From positions 1-57,172 of the forward strand of contig JAANBB010000256.1 in the NCBI GenBank assembly GCA_014621425.1: DNA of 57,172 nt. The letters run 5' to 3'. The DNA comes from Cylindrodendrum hubeiense (taxonomy: Eukaryota; Ascomycota; Sordariomycetes; Hypocreales; Nectriaceae). This document shows, one piece after another, positions 1 to 10,529 of the stretch (its first letter is position 1; every line of letters begins with the position of its first letter). Under the pieces are notes generated by a model, which searched no databases, had not been told where the DNA came from, and saw nothing but the letters and a program-made list of their open reading frames with translations. The position numbers were made by a program, and so were the translations under genes.

Positions 1-1342
1 AGGGGGTTGGCTGGTTCAGTATTCGTGAATGGAGGGTATGGGGGCCTTGGAGGTGGGTGGGTGAGGCACAGTTCGGTAGGCACTATGTAGGGTTGCTCCA
101 GGGTTCAGGGTTGATGACCACCCCCAGATGCCGCTTGAGCGTCACCGCTGGCTTTTATTAGCAGTTGGCTTTTTGGCCTCTTCTGGTTGGCGGCTGACGG
201 CGATTGTCGTTGGAGATTTGGTGCGTGGAGTCCGTCCAGTCCGTCAAGCCCGTTCAGCCCGTTGACACTGCAGAACCCGTTTGATCCGCGACGCGAGCTG
301 ATGATGGGCTGATGGGCGTTGGTGTGCGACGCTCTTGGTTTATCTGCTGGCCGCGGCAACGTTTTGTGTGCGTCACTAGGTGGGCCGATCGCGGGTTATG
401 CCGACCTGGCTCGAGTTTCGACTGTGTTGCGAGATGAAGACAAACAGAGTTTGGAAGAACGATGAAGACGGAAGACGCACGGCTGACGGCTTGGCGAAGT
501 TTGGCGAAGTTTGAGCCGTGAATTGGCAACAACAAGCGTCTGAATAGGTGAATTCCTAAGTATCTAGGTAGGTGATGCGGAGCGAGATGGTGCGAGGGGA
601 ACAAGGCAGACGTGGAAGAGGGAGAGCCAAAGGGACATGTCAGGCAGGCAGGCAGGTACAGACGCCGTCACGTCAAAAAGAGGCAAGGAAGCGGAAAGGA
701 AGTGGAAGGAGCATGTGGGCAATCGTCGTACACCTCGCTCTTACCGGTCTTGCTGGCTGGAGGAGGTGCCATTTCGGTCTGCATCTCTCTGTCTAATGCA
801 ACCCCCCTTGTCTAGACTTAGAAGATGAAGCGAGGCGAGCCGGACGACAGTCGAGGAGAAAGGAAGGCGTGTTCAGAGGCAGAAGTGATCGACTTCTGGC
901 ACATGCCTGCCTACCACTACTACCGCACACCTTGCCTCCTGCCTCCATACCTACCTACCTACCTACTACCTATCTAACTACCTTCCTTCTTTCCCTTCAA
1001 ATCCTCTTCCGCCATCGCCACTCACTTCCTTCATACCTAGAGGTACCTGCCTATATTCATCAACATCCACACGGCGCGAACAACCACTAACACATGGTCA
1101 TCGCCCTCTTCATCGCCCTCCTTCTATTTCTCAGAGTTGGAGGGTCCTGCAGCCTCCATCAGTCATACCGCCGCCGCCGCCCGCCACAAAACCCACAGGA
1201 TAACCGACAACCCCCAACTTAAAATCTCCAGCCTAATTATGGCCGACTTGGAATGCGCATGCTGCATGCTGCACTCTGCACTCTGCATCTCTTAGGAGAG
1301 CTGCCCACGACAGAAACGCTTGGGCAGCCGTGCAAAGGTGGG

Positions 1343-1428
1343 TGCTGTGTGCTACGGGCTGCGTGCTGCGTGCTGTGTGCTGCGTGCTGTATGCTGCGTG
1401 CTGCGTGCTGTGTGCTGTGTGCTGCGTG
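1343..1428. repeat. Heptamer tandem repeat (GCTGYGT)n
   Basis: About twelve imperfect copies of a 7-bp unit, GCTGCGT or GCTGTGT, stand head to tail. Variation is mostly C/T at one position. The tract produces Cys/Ala/Val-rich chance frames on the plus strand and His/Ser-rich ones on the minus strand. Confidence 0.85.
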
Positions 1429-1509
1429 GTCGCTATGACCATGTACGAATACGTGGGGCACATCTGCAAGTGCCCACTAACCCCCCTCGCTCGCGCGCGG
1501 AGGCTGCGG

Positions 1510-1573
1510 CAAGCACGCACCAAGCACGCTACAAACACGCTACAAGCACGCTCCACGCACGCTCCACGCACGT
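1510..1573. repeat. 11-bp imperfect tandem repeat
   Basis: Roughly six copies of an 11-bp unit resembling CAAGCACGCTA follow one another, drifting to CACGCACGCTC at the right end. It lies 80 bp after the heptamer array. Confidence 0.75.
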
Positions 1574-2398
1574 ACCCATCCCAAGCCTGCTCCCCTCTCG
1601 CTAGTGCGTGTTAGCGCGGGTGTCCCAGCACTAAAGTCCTCCGGAGTGCGGAGGAGAGGCAAGGGTCACCCAGTGCTGACGAATTAGACGTGTGGCCACT
1701 GAAAGGGAGCCGTCAAGGAGGACAACTTGCCAAAGCCCAAAGGTGCCAGTGCTTTGGACACTAAAAGCCATGGGCAATTGAGAGATGGCAATCCTCTCTG
1801 CGAGTGTGTACCTAGAACTCTCCCGGTTGCTACAGGTACCTAACATACGACTGACCAATACCTCTATGAGCCCTCATGATTCACTCTGCACCCTCCATCT
1901 TATCTGATGTCTTATCTGGCTCTACATAGTATCTTTTATATTTGGGTCCCCTCCCCCCCCCTATTTCTTATAGTAGGTTGGAGCTTGAGTATGCAGACAA
2001 TCACGACGACATGGGGGGGCATCGACATGGGGCATCGACGTTGGCGGCGACGTCACCCACACGCCCAAAACCACACACCCAAAATCACCCACCCACACAC
2101 ACCCAGAGGTTTGCTTTTGCGGGGTAACGAGCCTCCCCAGAGTCATCTCTACGACGACCGTCATCTCCCCCCTGCTAGCATCATTTTGCTTTGCGCCGCC
2201 CAGTCGAATTCCTGGTTGGGGGCTACCCCCTTCTTCTTCCTTGTAATGCTGATCGCTACTCGGCGTCCATCTAGTCCCCGTCGAGGGTATCATAAGGGGC
2301 CACGATTGAGATGGGATGGAAGAACTGCATCCTTCATCATCAGCTGTCGTGTCAGATGAGTCGTCATGCAGAACGGCCATCCACCGGCCTCGTCATGT

Positions 2399-2427
2399 CA
2401 ACCACAACCACAACCACAACCACAACA
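2399..2427. repeat. Hexamer repeat (AACCAC)n
   Basis: Nearly five copies of the 6-bp unit AACCAC. Non-coding context. Confidence 0.8.
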
Positions 2428-2544
2428 GCAAGATGGAGGTGCGAGTCGACGCAGCAGAGCAGAGGGTGGGCGGAACGACGCCGAAATTCAATGAGTGGTG
2501 CTCTCGGCCTTGTCTTCGCTCCCTCCAAACCCTCCTCTCCAATG

Positions 2545-2594
2545 CCTCTCTGATCTCTCCCTCTCTCATCTCTCCATCTCTGATCTCTCCATCT
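2545..2594. repeat. Polypyrimidine tandem repeat
   Basis: Repeats of an ATCTCTCC-like unit in a pyrimidine-rich tract on the plus strand. No gene is attached to it. Confidence 0.65.
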
Positions 2595-3245
2595 TGGGCC
2601 TGGGCTGCTTCTTGCTTTCTGGGGAAGCTCTCCTCTTCGTCTGCTCTCCCTGTCACAGTGCCACACTTGCACCCACTCTTGCCTTAGTGCGCCGCCTCTG
2701 AGATCAAGTGATCAAGTGATGTCAAGTTTGTCAACCTCCCAACTACGAAGGAGGAGGATCATCATCGCTAGCAGGGCAGGCGAGTGCCGTCCTCTCGGCT
2801 CCAGCTCATTCTTCCCCGGCAGAGAAACGAGGACCAGCGCCAGCGCCAGACCCCGATCCAGCCCCGAAGCAAGAAGGCAAAACAGCACCCAACCCACCCA
2901 ACTCAACCACACCTGCACTAATCTGTAGACATGGCACCACCGTCGTGTCTCACCTGTCTTGCCTGTTTCGTCCGCTCAACCTCCAAGCTCCAAGCTCCAA
3001 GCTTGTTGATGCTTCTTCCGCTGCTTCTTCTGCGCCTTCTGTGACTTTGCCTTTCTTCCTTCCCTTGTCCTGGACTAGTCCCAACCTTGGAGTGCGCTTG
3101 TGCTGCCACATGCACCCGTCCTCGTGTCTCGGTTGCCACGCATTCGTCGTTGTTGTTTCGGCTGATGCTTGGGGTACTGTGCTCTAAGGTTCCAATACAG
3201 AAGACGCCCCCAGCTTTTCAAGCTTTGTGCTCTCTTGCCTTGGAC

Positions 3246-3285
3246 ACCTAGGTACCTAGGTACCTAACTAAGGTAAGGTAAGGTA
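3246..3285. repeat. ACCTAGGT/TAAGG satellite tract
   Basis: Palindromic ACCTAGGT units pass into an AAGGT pentamer run. The same family of motif recurs at 948-982, 36966-37054, 46261-46295 and 48984-48994, always outside genes. Confidence 0.75.
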
Positions 3286-3584
3286 TCCAGAGCTCCGTGT
3301 TACCTTACCCTCAGCAACTCCCATCTTCAACAGTTCTTCCATGCTGCCCAGCCTCACAGCCGCCCAGCCCAACAACCCGCAACCTCCTTGGATACCTGCG
3401 TTCCCTACCTACCTGGATGCATGCATATCAAGAACGGAATAGGTACCGTGTCAGTAAATCAACTATATACTTCCTCCAATCACAGGCCAAACTACTTCCC
3501 CGCGCGCACATGTTTCCGAGACCGGCTACCGGCACCCTCGGCCAACGCGTTGGCGCCTCACTTGGGCAGCATCCATTCTTATCC

Positions 3585-3645
3585 CACACGCACACAAGCA
3601 CACAAGCACAAACGCACACACGCACACACACACACACACACACAC
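3585..3645. repeat. (CA)n microsatellite
   Basis: Imperfect CACACG/CACAAG units become a clean CA dinucleotide run at the right end. It encodes the Thr/His-rich part of a long chance frame. Confidence 0.9.
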
Positions 3646-4730
3646 GACGCAGTCTCACTCACGGCTCACCTGTTTGTAATCCACACAACCATCCACCACG
3701 ACTCTCACACCCTCACACCCTCACACTTGGGATTATTACGTTCACTAACCTCACACGCACACCATCCGATAAAACAGCCAAATCCCATTGTGTCTGCCAA
3801 AGTTGCTTTCCACGCCATCCATCCCTCATTCCTCATTTTGTCCCCAGTCAATGCGCATCGACACGCCAGATTCATACCCACCTCCTCCGTAGCGATACTC
3901 GGTGGCACTCCGTGGCATCATTTGCTTGCTCAGCCGCCCATCTTAGCCGCTGACGACGTAGCATGCATGCCTTATTCATCCGGAAGCCAGGGCAATCGCG
4001 TCGCTGTTCATCTTGACGGCCAATGGGCCCATACTCGATTCCCATCTCCAAGCGTCCCCCCACCGGCCGTGGCATCCACGGCACTGGACCAATCCCCCTT
4101 TCCCACAATCTTGGCCCAACCTGCTCCTATCGCGCTCACCACCCTTCCAGAGATTGGCGAGCTTGTGGCTGCCTATCAGCGGCTCGCGGAAGTGACTGCT
4201 CCTGCAGCAGACGGGGCCGGGCGTGCGTTGGCGTGGGAAGCATGGGAATGGGAGGGGAATGGGAGGGGAAAGTATGTCACGGCGCCGCGGCTTGGCTTAG
4301 ACGAGTGTGCACAAAGGCGATCAGCGATCTTGGTCGACGGCGGTCTAGACCTCGGTGAGCTTGTCGCTATCTGGCGCGGGTTGTCCAATAATTATGTTCC
4401 AGACATTATATACTACTACATATGTGCATCGAAGCATCCTAAGTTGTGCGGTGTGTAGGAGGTGTGCGGGCGTGAGGCGGATGTGTATTGTCGATGGGTT
4501 CTCGGTAGCTCTCAGTAGCTCTGGAGTCTTGGACAGATCCCACGACAGATCCCCCCCCACGCGCTCGTGCTCGCACTTCTCTTGTCCACCATTCCCCCCT
4601 CTCCATCATATCCTCCCAACTCGTCCTTTCATCATGTCCCCCATCTTGTCTCATCTACAGCCCTCCTCTCTTATCAGTGACAATCCAGCTTTGGGTTTAC
4701 CATCCCCCCGAACTCTACGGTTCCTGGACC

Positions 4731-5314
4731 TTACAGATCCTGGTTCCGTGGGTTCTCAAGCGTAAAGCTCACGTCACCAGTCGAAGCACCCCCCACACAC
4801 GTCGCCGAGAGGCTCCCCGTTGGGCACTGATCGCGCGCCGCCTGCACACACCGTATCCACTGCTCCTTGGAAATGGTGATAGAAGCGCCCGCATCGTCCG
4901 CCGACAAGGTGAACAGGGCCGAGCCGGCCGAGCCGGTCGTCACCGCGGGCGCGCCATTGCAGCGGTCAATGGAGCCGGGCATGCCGCCGCAGATGCTCAG
5001 CTGCGCGACGGTTTCGTCGTGGAGGATGATGCCCCTGTGAAAGCCAGATGTGTAAGTAACTTTTACGTTGACCCCTGTGAAGCGAAACGGGCCGTTTAGA
5101 GACGGAGAGGGATATCATACTGGCTGGAGTCGAGGCACGTCGTCTTCACCAAGACACTGTGGTCCGCCTCCATGGTGGCACGCGCTCTGAGGACCTCGTG
5201 GTGCTTGGCCACGCTGGGGATTCTCGGCATGAGCGGCACCTTGTCTAGGACCATTCCCTGTACGACGCCGGCGGCGACGAGGACGGCCTGAAGGAGGGTT
5301 TGGGTCGAGACCAT
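4731..5314 (-). CDS. Small secreted cysteine-containing protein
   Basis: Two exons, 5314-5121 and 5034-4731, give 165 aa. The 86-bp intron (5120-5035) has donor GTATGA and a TTTCACAG acceptor; the splice is in phase 2 and joins ...CLDSSQ to GIILHDETVAQ. Residues 1-20 form a typical signal peptide (MVSTQTLLQAVLVAAGVVQG). The mature part has six cysteines, which suits up to three disulfides. It contains no transmembrane helix after the signal and no domain I recognise. It is probably an extracellular protein of unknown function, either a cell-wall-associated or an effector-like small secreted protein. The start is the first ATG of the frame, directly before the signal peptide. Signal and splice sites are seen; secretion is inferred. 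Confidence 0.75.
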
Positions 5315-6021
5315 TTTGGCGGTATATCTGAGTAAGAGGATGGTATAATGATAGGTAGGGGTCGTAGGCGCTGGATAGGGGTTTGAAACGGGATCTTCGT
5401 TCTCGAGTCGTCAGGTCCGGCAGATCAAGGTTGTAACGGCGATATGGAAAGTAGCACAGGTAAGGAGCGGCGATCGCAGATCGTGCCGAGAGAACGTAGG
5501 CGTCAAAGTATTGGACGGTCAAGGAGACACTGCTAGCAGCGGAAGAAAGGTACGGTACAGAGAAACAGAAGGTGAAAGGATGAAGAAAACACGGGAAGCG
5601 AGGCGTAAATTGTCGTCTTGAGCTGGTTGGCTCGCGTTCAGGGTGAAACGAGCCTCGAGCTGTCCTGAAACCGTGTGTTAGTGAGTGTGGTGGGGAACGG
5701 GGGGTTGACTCCTTGCTCGTGCATATTACTATGTAGTGCCAGCGAAGCCAAGCCTGCATCAATTGGTTTCTTTTTTTTAGGGATACAACTCAGGAAATAC
5801 CCGGGAGTAAAAAGATTGGCTCGTAAACACATAGTATTTTGTTTTGTTTCTCAGGCCATATTCATGTGTGACGGGTGTCAGACCGGTTCGGCCAATCCCA
5901 TACCCCCAGTCATTATGTCGTCCGTCCCAACAACTCCCCGGCGTAGCCTTCAACAATAACCCCTTGTCAAAACATGGACTGGTTCTAAGACATTGTATGC
6001 ACAATCCAATTAATCAACCAT
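5315..6021. other. Intergenic: promoter of secreted protein
   Basis: No gene is recognised. The right part is the 3' flank of the WSS1-type gene and the left part the 5' flank of the secreted-protein gene, both on the minus strand. A 215-aa minus-strand frame across 5115-5762 overlaps the true exon in another frame and looks like a shadow. Confidence 0.6.
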
Positions 6022-7555
6022 TCAGACCTGGCCAGCGACCTCTCGCCTCTGCCCGCAAAGCCCACACACTCCGCAATCGCCCGCGTTGCGATAGAGCGTG
6101 CCCTTGCATGCGTCGCTCCGGCAATGCCATGAGCTTGAGGTTGATGTAGGATCCAGCACGTTGGCGCACATGGCGCAGGTAAGTGCCGGCCGTGGGTTGG
6201 AGAATGAGCACATTGAACATGACATGTTTTGTGCATCGCCGCTGTTTCTGACAGGTCCTTTTGTTCCTGAGGACGCTTTCAAAGAGCGGTCGAGAGAGCC
6301 CTCAGAGGCGTGCGAGTGAGCTCTAGATTCGGCTGTTGGCATTGTGGGAGCATCGACCCCCGAGGGCTCATCAATCGGCTCCGTTTTGACCTTTCGGCTC
6401 AGTCCATCGTATGAATCATCGCCATCGGGTTCTCGCTTGACCTTCCCTTTTCCCTTCACATCCCTCGCGGCTGCTGGGGCTTGTGGCTCGGGCGATTCTC
6501 TCTTAACCCTCCTGAACATGTCCTGTAGCTCAACAAGCTCATTCTTCGCTGAAGGGTCATCGGCATTCTCATCCTCGCATACCTTCACCATTCCCTGGCC
6601 CTTTCCATCCAGCATCCTCTTGCCATTGGCGTCCACAGCGTCTTTCGAATTGGGCCCGATTGCTTCATCATCCTCGTACTCGGTGTCGCTGCCCGACTCC
6701 GTATCTATATCCTCCTCCTTAGGGCCTGGTGACTCCTCCTTCTGAGTCCCGAAGCGTGCCAGCGCCGCCGCAGCCCGGAGCTCTCGCCCCCTTGCGCTCC
6801 CCGCTACGCGAGGTTTGCCCTGTACCTTCTTCCCCTTTTCCAGCTTGACTTTGGTCTCCTCATCCGCTCCGAGGGCCATTCCGTTCTTCCCAAACTTTTT
6901 TAGGATTCTTTTCTCCTTTCTCTCCTGATATGTCAAGGTAGGTTTTGCCTTTCGCTTCCTTCGGGATCTGTATGTGCCTCCACAGAGGTGCTCTGGCAGG
7001 ATCTCGTCTGCAAGCACTGTGTTATTTTCCCACTGGCCGGTCGCTAGATTCGCGCCCCGGCCCCAGACACCATCTCCTGTGTAGCCCTTTGACCAAAGCT
7101 CGGTCATTTGTACTGCGTACGAGTTTCTCACAGCCCAGAAGGCCCGGGAGTGATTCATCTGCTTGCAATGCGCCAACTCATGCATCATGACCATTTGAAC
7201 GTAGTCAAAAGGAAGCCATCTGCCGGTGCTGGGTGATTTTAGTACAAGCTGGACAACCTCGCCAGCGTTAAAATTGCGCCCGACAAATTCACGATTCGGT
7301 TCATACTCCTCTAGAGAGGTGACGTAGAGGTGGTGTTCTCGCATGATGGGTCCTAAACCACGGCCACGGTCAGGGCGGTACTTTTCAACGATTCTGTCAA
7401 ATGGATAACTTACGACATTGTGCCGCTATCCTCTCCAGAAAATCCCGGGCAATCTTCTCGTCAGGCCCAGTCAAAGGCTTGATGAAGACAATGTTGGGGT
7501 TTGGTTGAGATTTTTTCTCATTCAGCCGCTGATATCCAGCAACCATGGCTGGCAT
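6022..7555 (-). CDS. WSS1: WLM-domain metalloprotease, WSS1-type
   Basis: Two exons, 7555-7414 and 7352-6022, give 490 aa. The 61-bp intron (7413-7353) has donor GTAAGT and acceptor TTTAG. The WLM domain fills about residues 1-170 and contains the zinc motif HELAHCKQMNH (His105, Glu106, His109, His115). A long charged, disordered middle follows (Lys/Glu-rich, repeated VKREP/VKTEP stretches). Two CxxC-type zinc-ribbon or RanBP2-like fingers lie near the C-terminus (SCSMCSF...CAMC, then CGVCGLC). Known for the family: the yeast protein is a DNA-activated protease that clears DNA-protein crosslinks and SUMO conjugates, working with Cdc48. An ACGCGT element lies 146 bp upstream. The first exon is short but matches the start of the WLM domain, which supports the model. 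Confidence 0.92.
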
Positions 7556-7700
7556 GACGACAATATGTTTTATAAAAAAAACCTGCGCAAAGGCCCGAAC
7601 AGCAAAGCCTTAGTCTGGCGGTTGATATCAGCGGCGAGATGTTTGTGTGGATATTGATGACGCAGGAAGACGAGGTAACCAGGTGGAGCCCGTGTTGGAG

Positions 7701-7706
7701 ACGCGT
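7701..7706. promoter_or_regulatory. MCB-like ACGCGT upstream of WSS1
   Basis: The palindrome ACGCGT sits 146 bp before the WSS1-type start codon. In yeasts this is the MBF binding core of G1/S genes. A 6-bp match occurs often by chance, so function is inferred only. Confidence 0.3.
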
Positions 7707-7836
7707 AAAGTGGTACCAGCAGTACGCGAGATCATGTGATCCCCCAGTAAATGGCTTTCTTGAGACAGATTCGCGTGAGCATCTCTTCGCACAAATTGGC
7801 AATAGGTAGATCATATGTGAGTCATAACACATTTCA

Positions 7837-7874
7837 ATGTCTATTCTCATCATGTCTATTCTTATCATGTCTAT
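7837..7874. repeat. 15-bp tandem repeat
   Basis: Two and a half copies of ATGTCTATTCTYATC, differing at one C/T position. Non-coding. Confidence 0.85.
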
Positions 7875-8030
7875 AGAAAAGCCCCATCTCTCCAGACACC
7901 ATTTGTTCTATGCTCGAGTCTTAATTAAACTCGTATAAATATGCTCGCTGGTGATGAAATCAACCCAAATAACGCCAGCAATGCCGATGACGCTCCAGTC
8001 TATGAACGCAAATGCTTCGTCTCAAGTATA

Positions 8031-10529
8031 TCATGCCGCCCTAGACTCTGGCCTCCCTTCAACATTAGCAATTGCACTCTGTAGCGCGTTTGTCAAATCC
8101 ACATGGAACAGGGGCATGTCCAGGCCGTGTACCACAGCACCCTTCCTCCTGAGCTTCTCAGCCTCCCCAGGCGACATTCCCATATCGCAATCAGAATACA
8201 CGCCAAGCTCTTCATCCTTATTTCGGCCTTCTCCATTTATATTGTGATCCCTTTCGTTGGCTACATCTTCGGCGATTGCTGCTGCGGAGTCTTTGCCACC
8301 GATCTCTGCCACGCTGAAGATGGATTTCCATCGGCGCTGCGCTCCACCGTCTCTTGAACCGGCCGGAACACCAAATCCCCCGGATACCAAGGCTCGCTTC
8401 GTCCACCTGTTGTTGATACATGCAATGTGCCAGTCAACCATGTTGGGTGCTGCGTATAAGTCGAGTTGGTTCCGGATATCGATAAGTCTTTGGATTGAGG
8501 TGATGTCGACGTTGTTCACAGAACTAAAGTCTAGGATTACCGCCTTCAACGGTGGCAGGCTGGAGTCCGGGTCTGAAGCTGCAGGCCTCTTGGACGACTG
8601 CCGGGGCCCGGGGTTGTTCCAAGGTCGGTCACCTGGGCGCTCAAAGTCCTCAGGGCTGGTGCGTCTCGTGTGTGCCTGAACGAAGTCGGTCAAATAATCC
8701 AGCGCAAAGTTGGCGTTGGGATAGTTGAAGCCCTCGGAAAAGCGGTAGATGAAAATGCCCGGATAGGGATGATCAACCTCGACCTCGGGATTTGAACCAT
8801 CTCCATGATCAACTGGTAGGAAGACATTTCGTGCTGAGCTGTCCACATGGTCAAAGGTTCCATACATTCCCACCACCTGGCGGTGATCATCTCCGATAAT
8901 ATGATCCCCAAGAACCGAGTGAACCTTGACTTTGCCAAGAAATCGCCCCCTGGCCTTGAGAATTCGATAGATGAGAACAAATGCTGAGAGACAGACCGTT
9001 GCGTACAAACCATCCTCAATCTGGGTAAATATGCTGACAAACACGCCAATAAAGAAGATGGAGACCTCAATAGGCGAGACTCGCCAAAACTGATACACAG
9101 TGTTTGGGGGGGTGACGAGATCGCCAACAGCGTGGATTATGACAGCTGCGAGAGTGGCGCTCGGGATGTAGAAAAAGACAGCAGTCAAGAGGTATGTAGC
9201 GATGAGGACAACAGCTCCAGTGATGATTCCCGAAGCGGGCGTTCGAACTCCGGCCTTGGACTGGATAGCTGTACGACTGAATGACCCGGTGGAAGGATAT
9301 GCGCCGAAGAAAGGCCCGATAATGTTTGTCATGCCAATGGCCACCATTTCTTGTGATGGGTCGATGGTATAATTGTTCACCCGTCCAAAGGATTTCGAGA
9401 TGGCAATGTGCTCGACCAACAAGACGATAACGGTGGCCGGGAGGTAGGATCCAAACTGCGAGACAATGTCACTCGATATATTGGGAACGCCGATGTTCCG
9501 AAAGCCTGAATGCACTCGTTAGTTTGGGATTTCAAATTGTTCCCAGCAAAACATACCCTTCGGGACAGATCCCAGGATTTTGAACATGGGATCGTTTTTC
9601 CTGGAATGGTTAAGAGCCCAACTAATCAACGTGTATAGTAGAATGATGAACACTGTTCGCATGGTATTAGCAAAGAACAGGATGCGCTTAAACCGTGGGT
9701 AGCGCTCGGCGGAAGTCGTGAAAGCGGATCGGATGACGTAGAGAAAGACGAGTGCCGAAATCCCCATGGAGGCATCAAGACTTGTATCTCCAAGATGGTC
9801 CAGCACGTTGATGAAGACCTTGTAGGGTGAGTCTCGACTGGAGAACCCCGTGAGGCCCAATAGTGAAGGAAGCTGGCCGACGCAAATGGTGATGGCGGAG
9901 CCAGTCATGAAAGCCGAAAGCGAGGTGATGGAGATGAGATCAACGATCCAGCCACATCGGAGCAAGCCAATTGCGAGCACGATGCACCCAGAAATGACGG
10001 ACAGAGCCGAAGCGATGACATGGGCGGGAACACCCTCGTTCGTGGCGGTGAGGTCCTGTACAACATTGCCGACGACTGTGGACAGCACAGCTACTGGTCC
10101 AATAGAGATGTCCTTGGAGGTACCAAACACCCAGTAGATCAGAACACCGATGAAGGACGAATAGAGACCGAACTGGGGATCAAGGTTGGCGAGGATGGCA
10201 TAGGCCATGCCCTGCGGGACAACGATTGCGCCAATGGTAATTCCAGCTACCAGGTCACCGGCAAGCCATTGTAAGTTGTAGTGGTGGATCCATGTCAGGA
10301 AGGGGAACAGAGATCTGCCATACTCGGTCACCTCCTGACGCGAAGGAACCTGCTCGTGAAGCCATTCGGAAGATGTGGGGACGCTCTCGAAGAAGGAGTG
10401 GCTAGTCTGTCTCGACAGTATTGACTCGCCCCGGGTTACGTCATCTATTGAATATGGGTTCTGGCCCTCGAGCTTGATGCCCAGGACCTTGGCCAGGCCT
10501 TGGCCAACGGTGGCGCCGGAGCCTGGCAT
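8031..10529 (-). CDS. SulP-family sulfate permease with STAS domain
   Basis: Two exons, 10529-9557 and 9505-8031, give 815 aa. The 51-bp intron (9556-9506) has donor GTATGT and joins ...SVPKG to FRNIGVPN. The start chosen (MPGSGATVGQ) is the Met just before the conserved region; an upstream in-frame ATG at 10679 adds 50 poorly conserved residues. The SulP signature is clear: DLVAGITIGAIVVPQGMAYA, GLYSSFIGVLIYWVFGTSKD and IGPVAVLS, followed by about 10-12 membrane helices. The C-terminal STAS domain has AVILDFSSVNNVDITSIQ and a long low-complexity insert. Known role of the family: proton-coupled sulfate uptake at the plasma membrane, usually under sulfur-starvation control (Neurospora CYS-13/CYS-14, yeast Sul1/Sul2). 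Substrate is inferred from the family. Confidence 0.95.

Larger units (their letters stand above)
1..4730. other. Gene-poor, repeat-rich stretch
   Basis: I recognise no gene here. Open frames exist on both strands, but they are rich in Cys/His/Thr/Ser from simple repeats and show no domain. Several microsatellite-like tracts lie inside (listed separately). Pyrimidine-rich tracts and scattered ACCTAGGT-type motifs are typical of fungal intergenic or untranslated DNA. A non-coding RNA or a fast-evolving small gene cannot be excluded by eye. Confidence 0.6.
7556..8030. other. Intergenic between WSS1 and sulfate permease
   Basis: No gene seen. It holds the 5' flank of the WSS1-type gene (with ACGCGT at 7701-7706) and the 3' flank of the permease gene. 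A 15-bp tandem repeat is at 7837-7874. Confidence 0.7.

Noticed and set aside
1841..1870. ACATACGAC start like a fungal 5S rRNA
   Set aside because: Only the first nine bases match; the following sequence departs from the 5S consensus.
3388..4458. 356-codon open frame (+)
   Set aside because: It runs through the (CA)n microsatellite, is rich in His/Thr/Ser/Pro without a core or domain, and overlaps other long frames. Most likely chance.
5115..5762. 215-aa minus-strand frame upstream of the secreted protein
   Set aside because: It overlaps the true first exon of the secreted protein in another frame and has no motifs.
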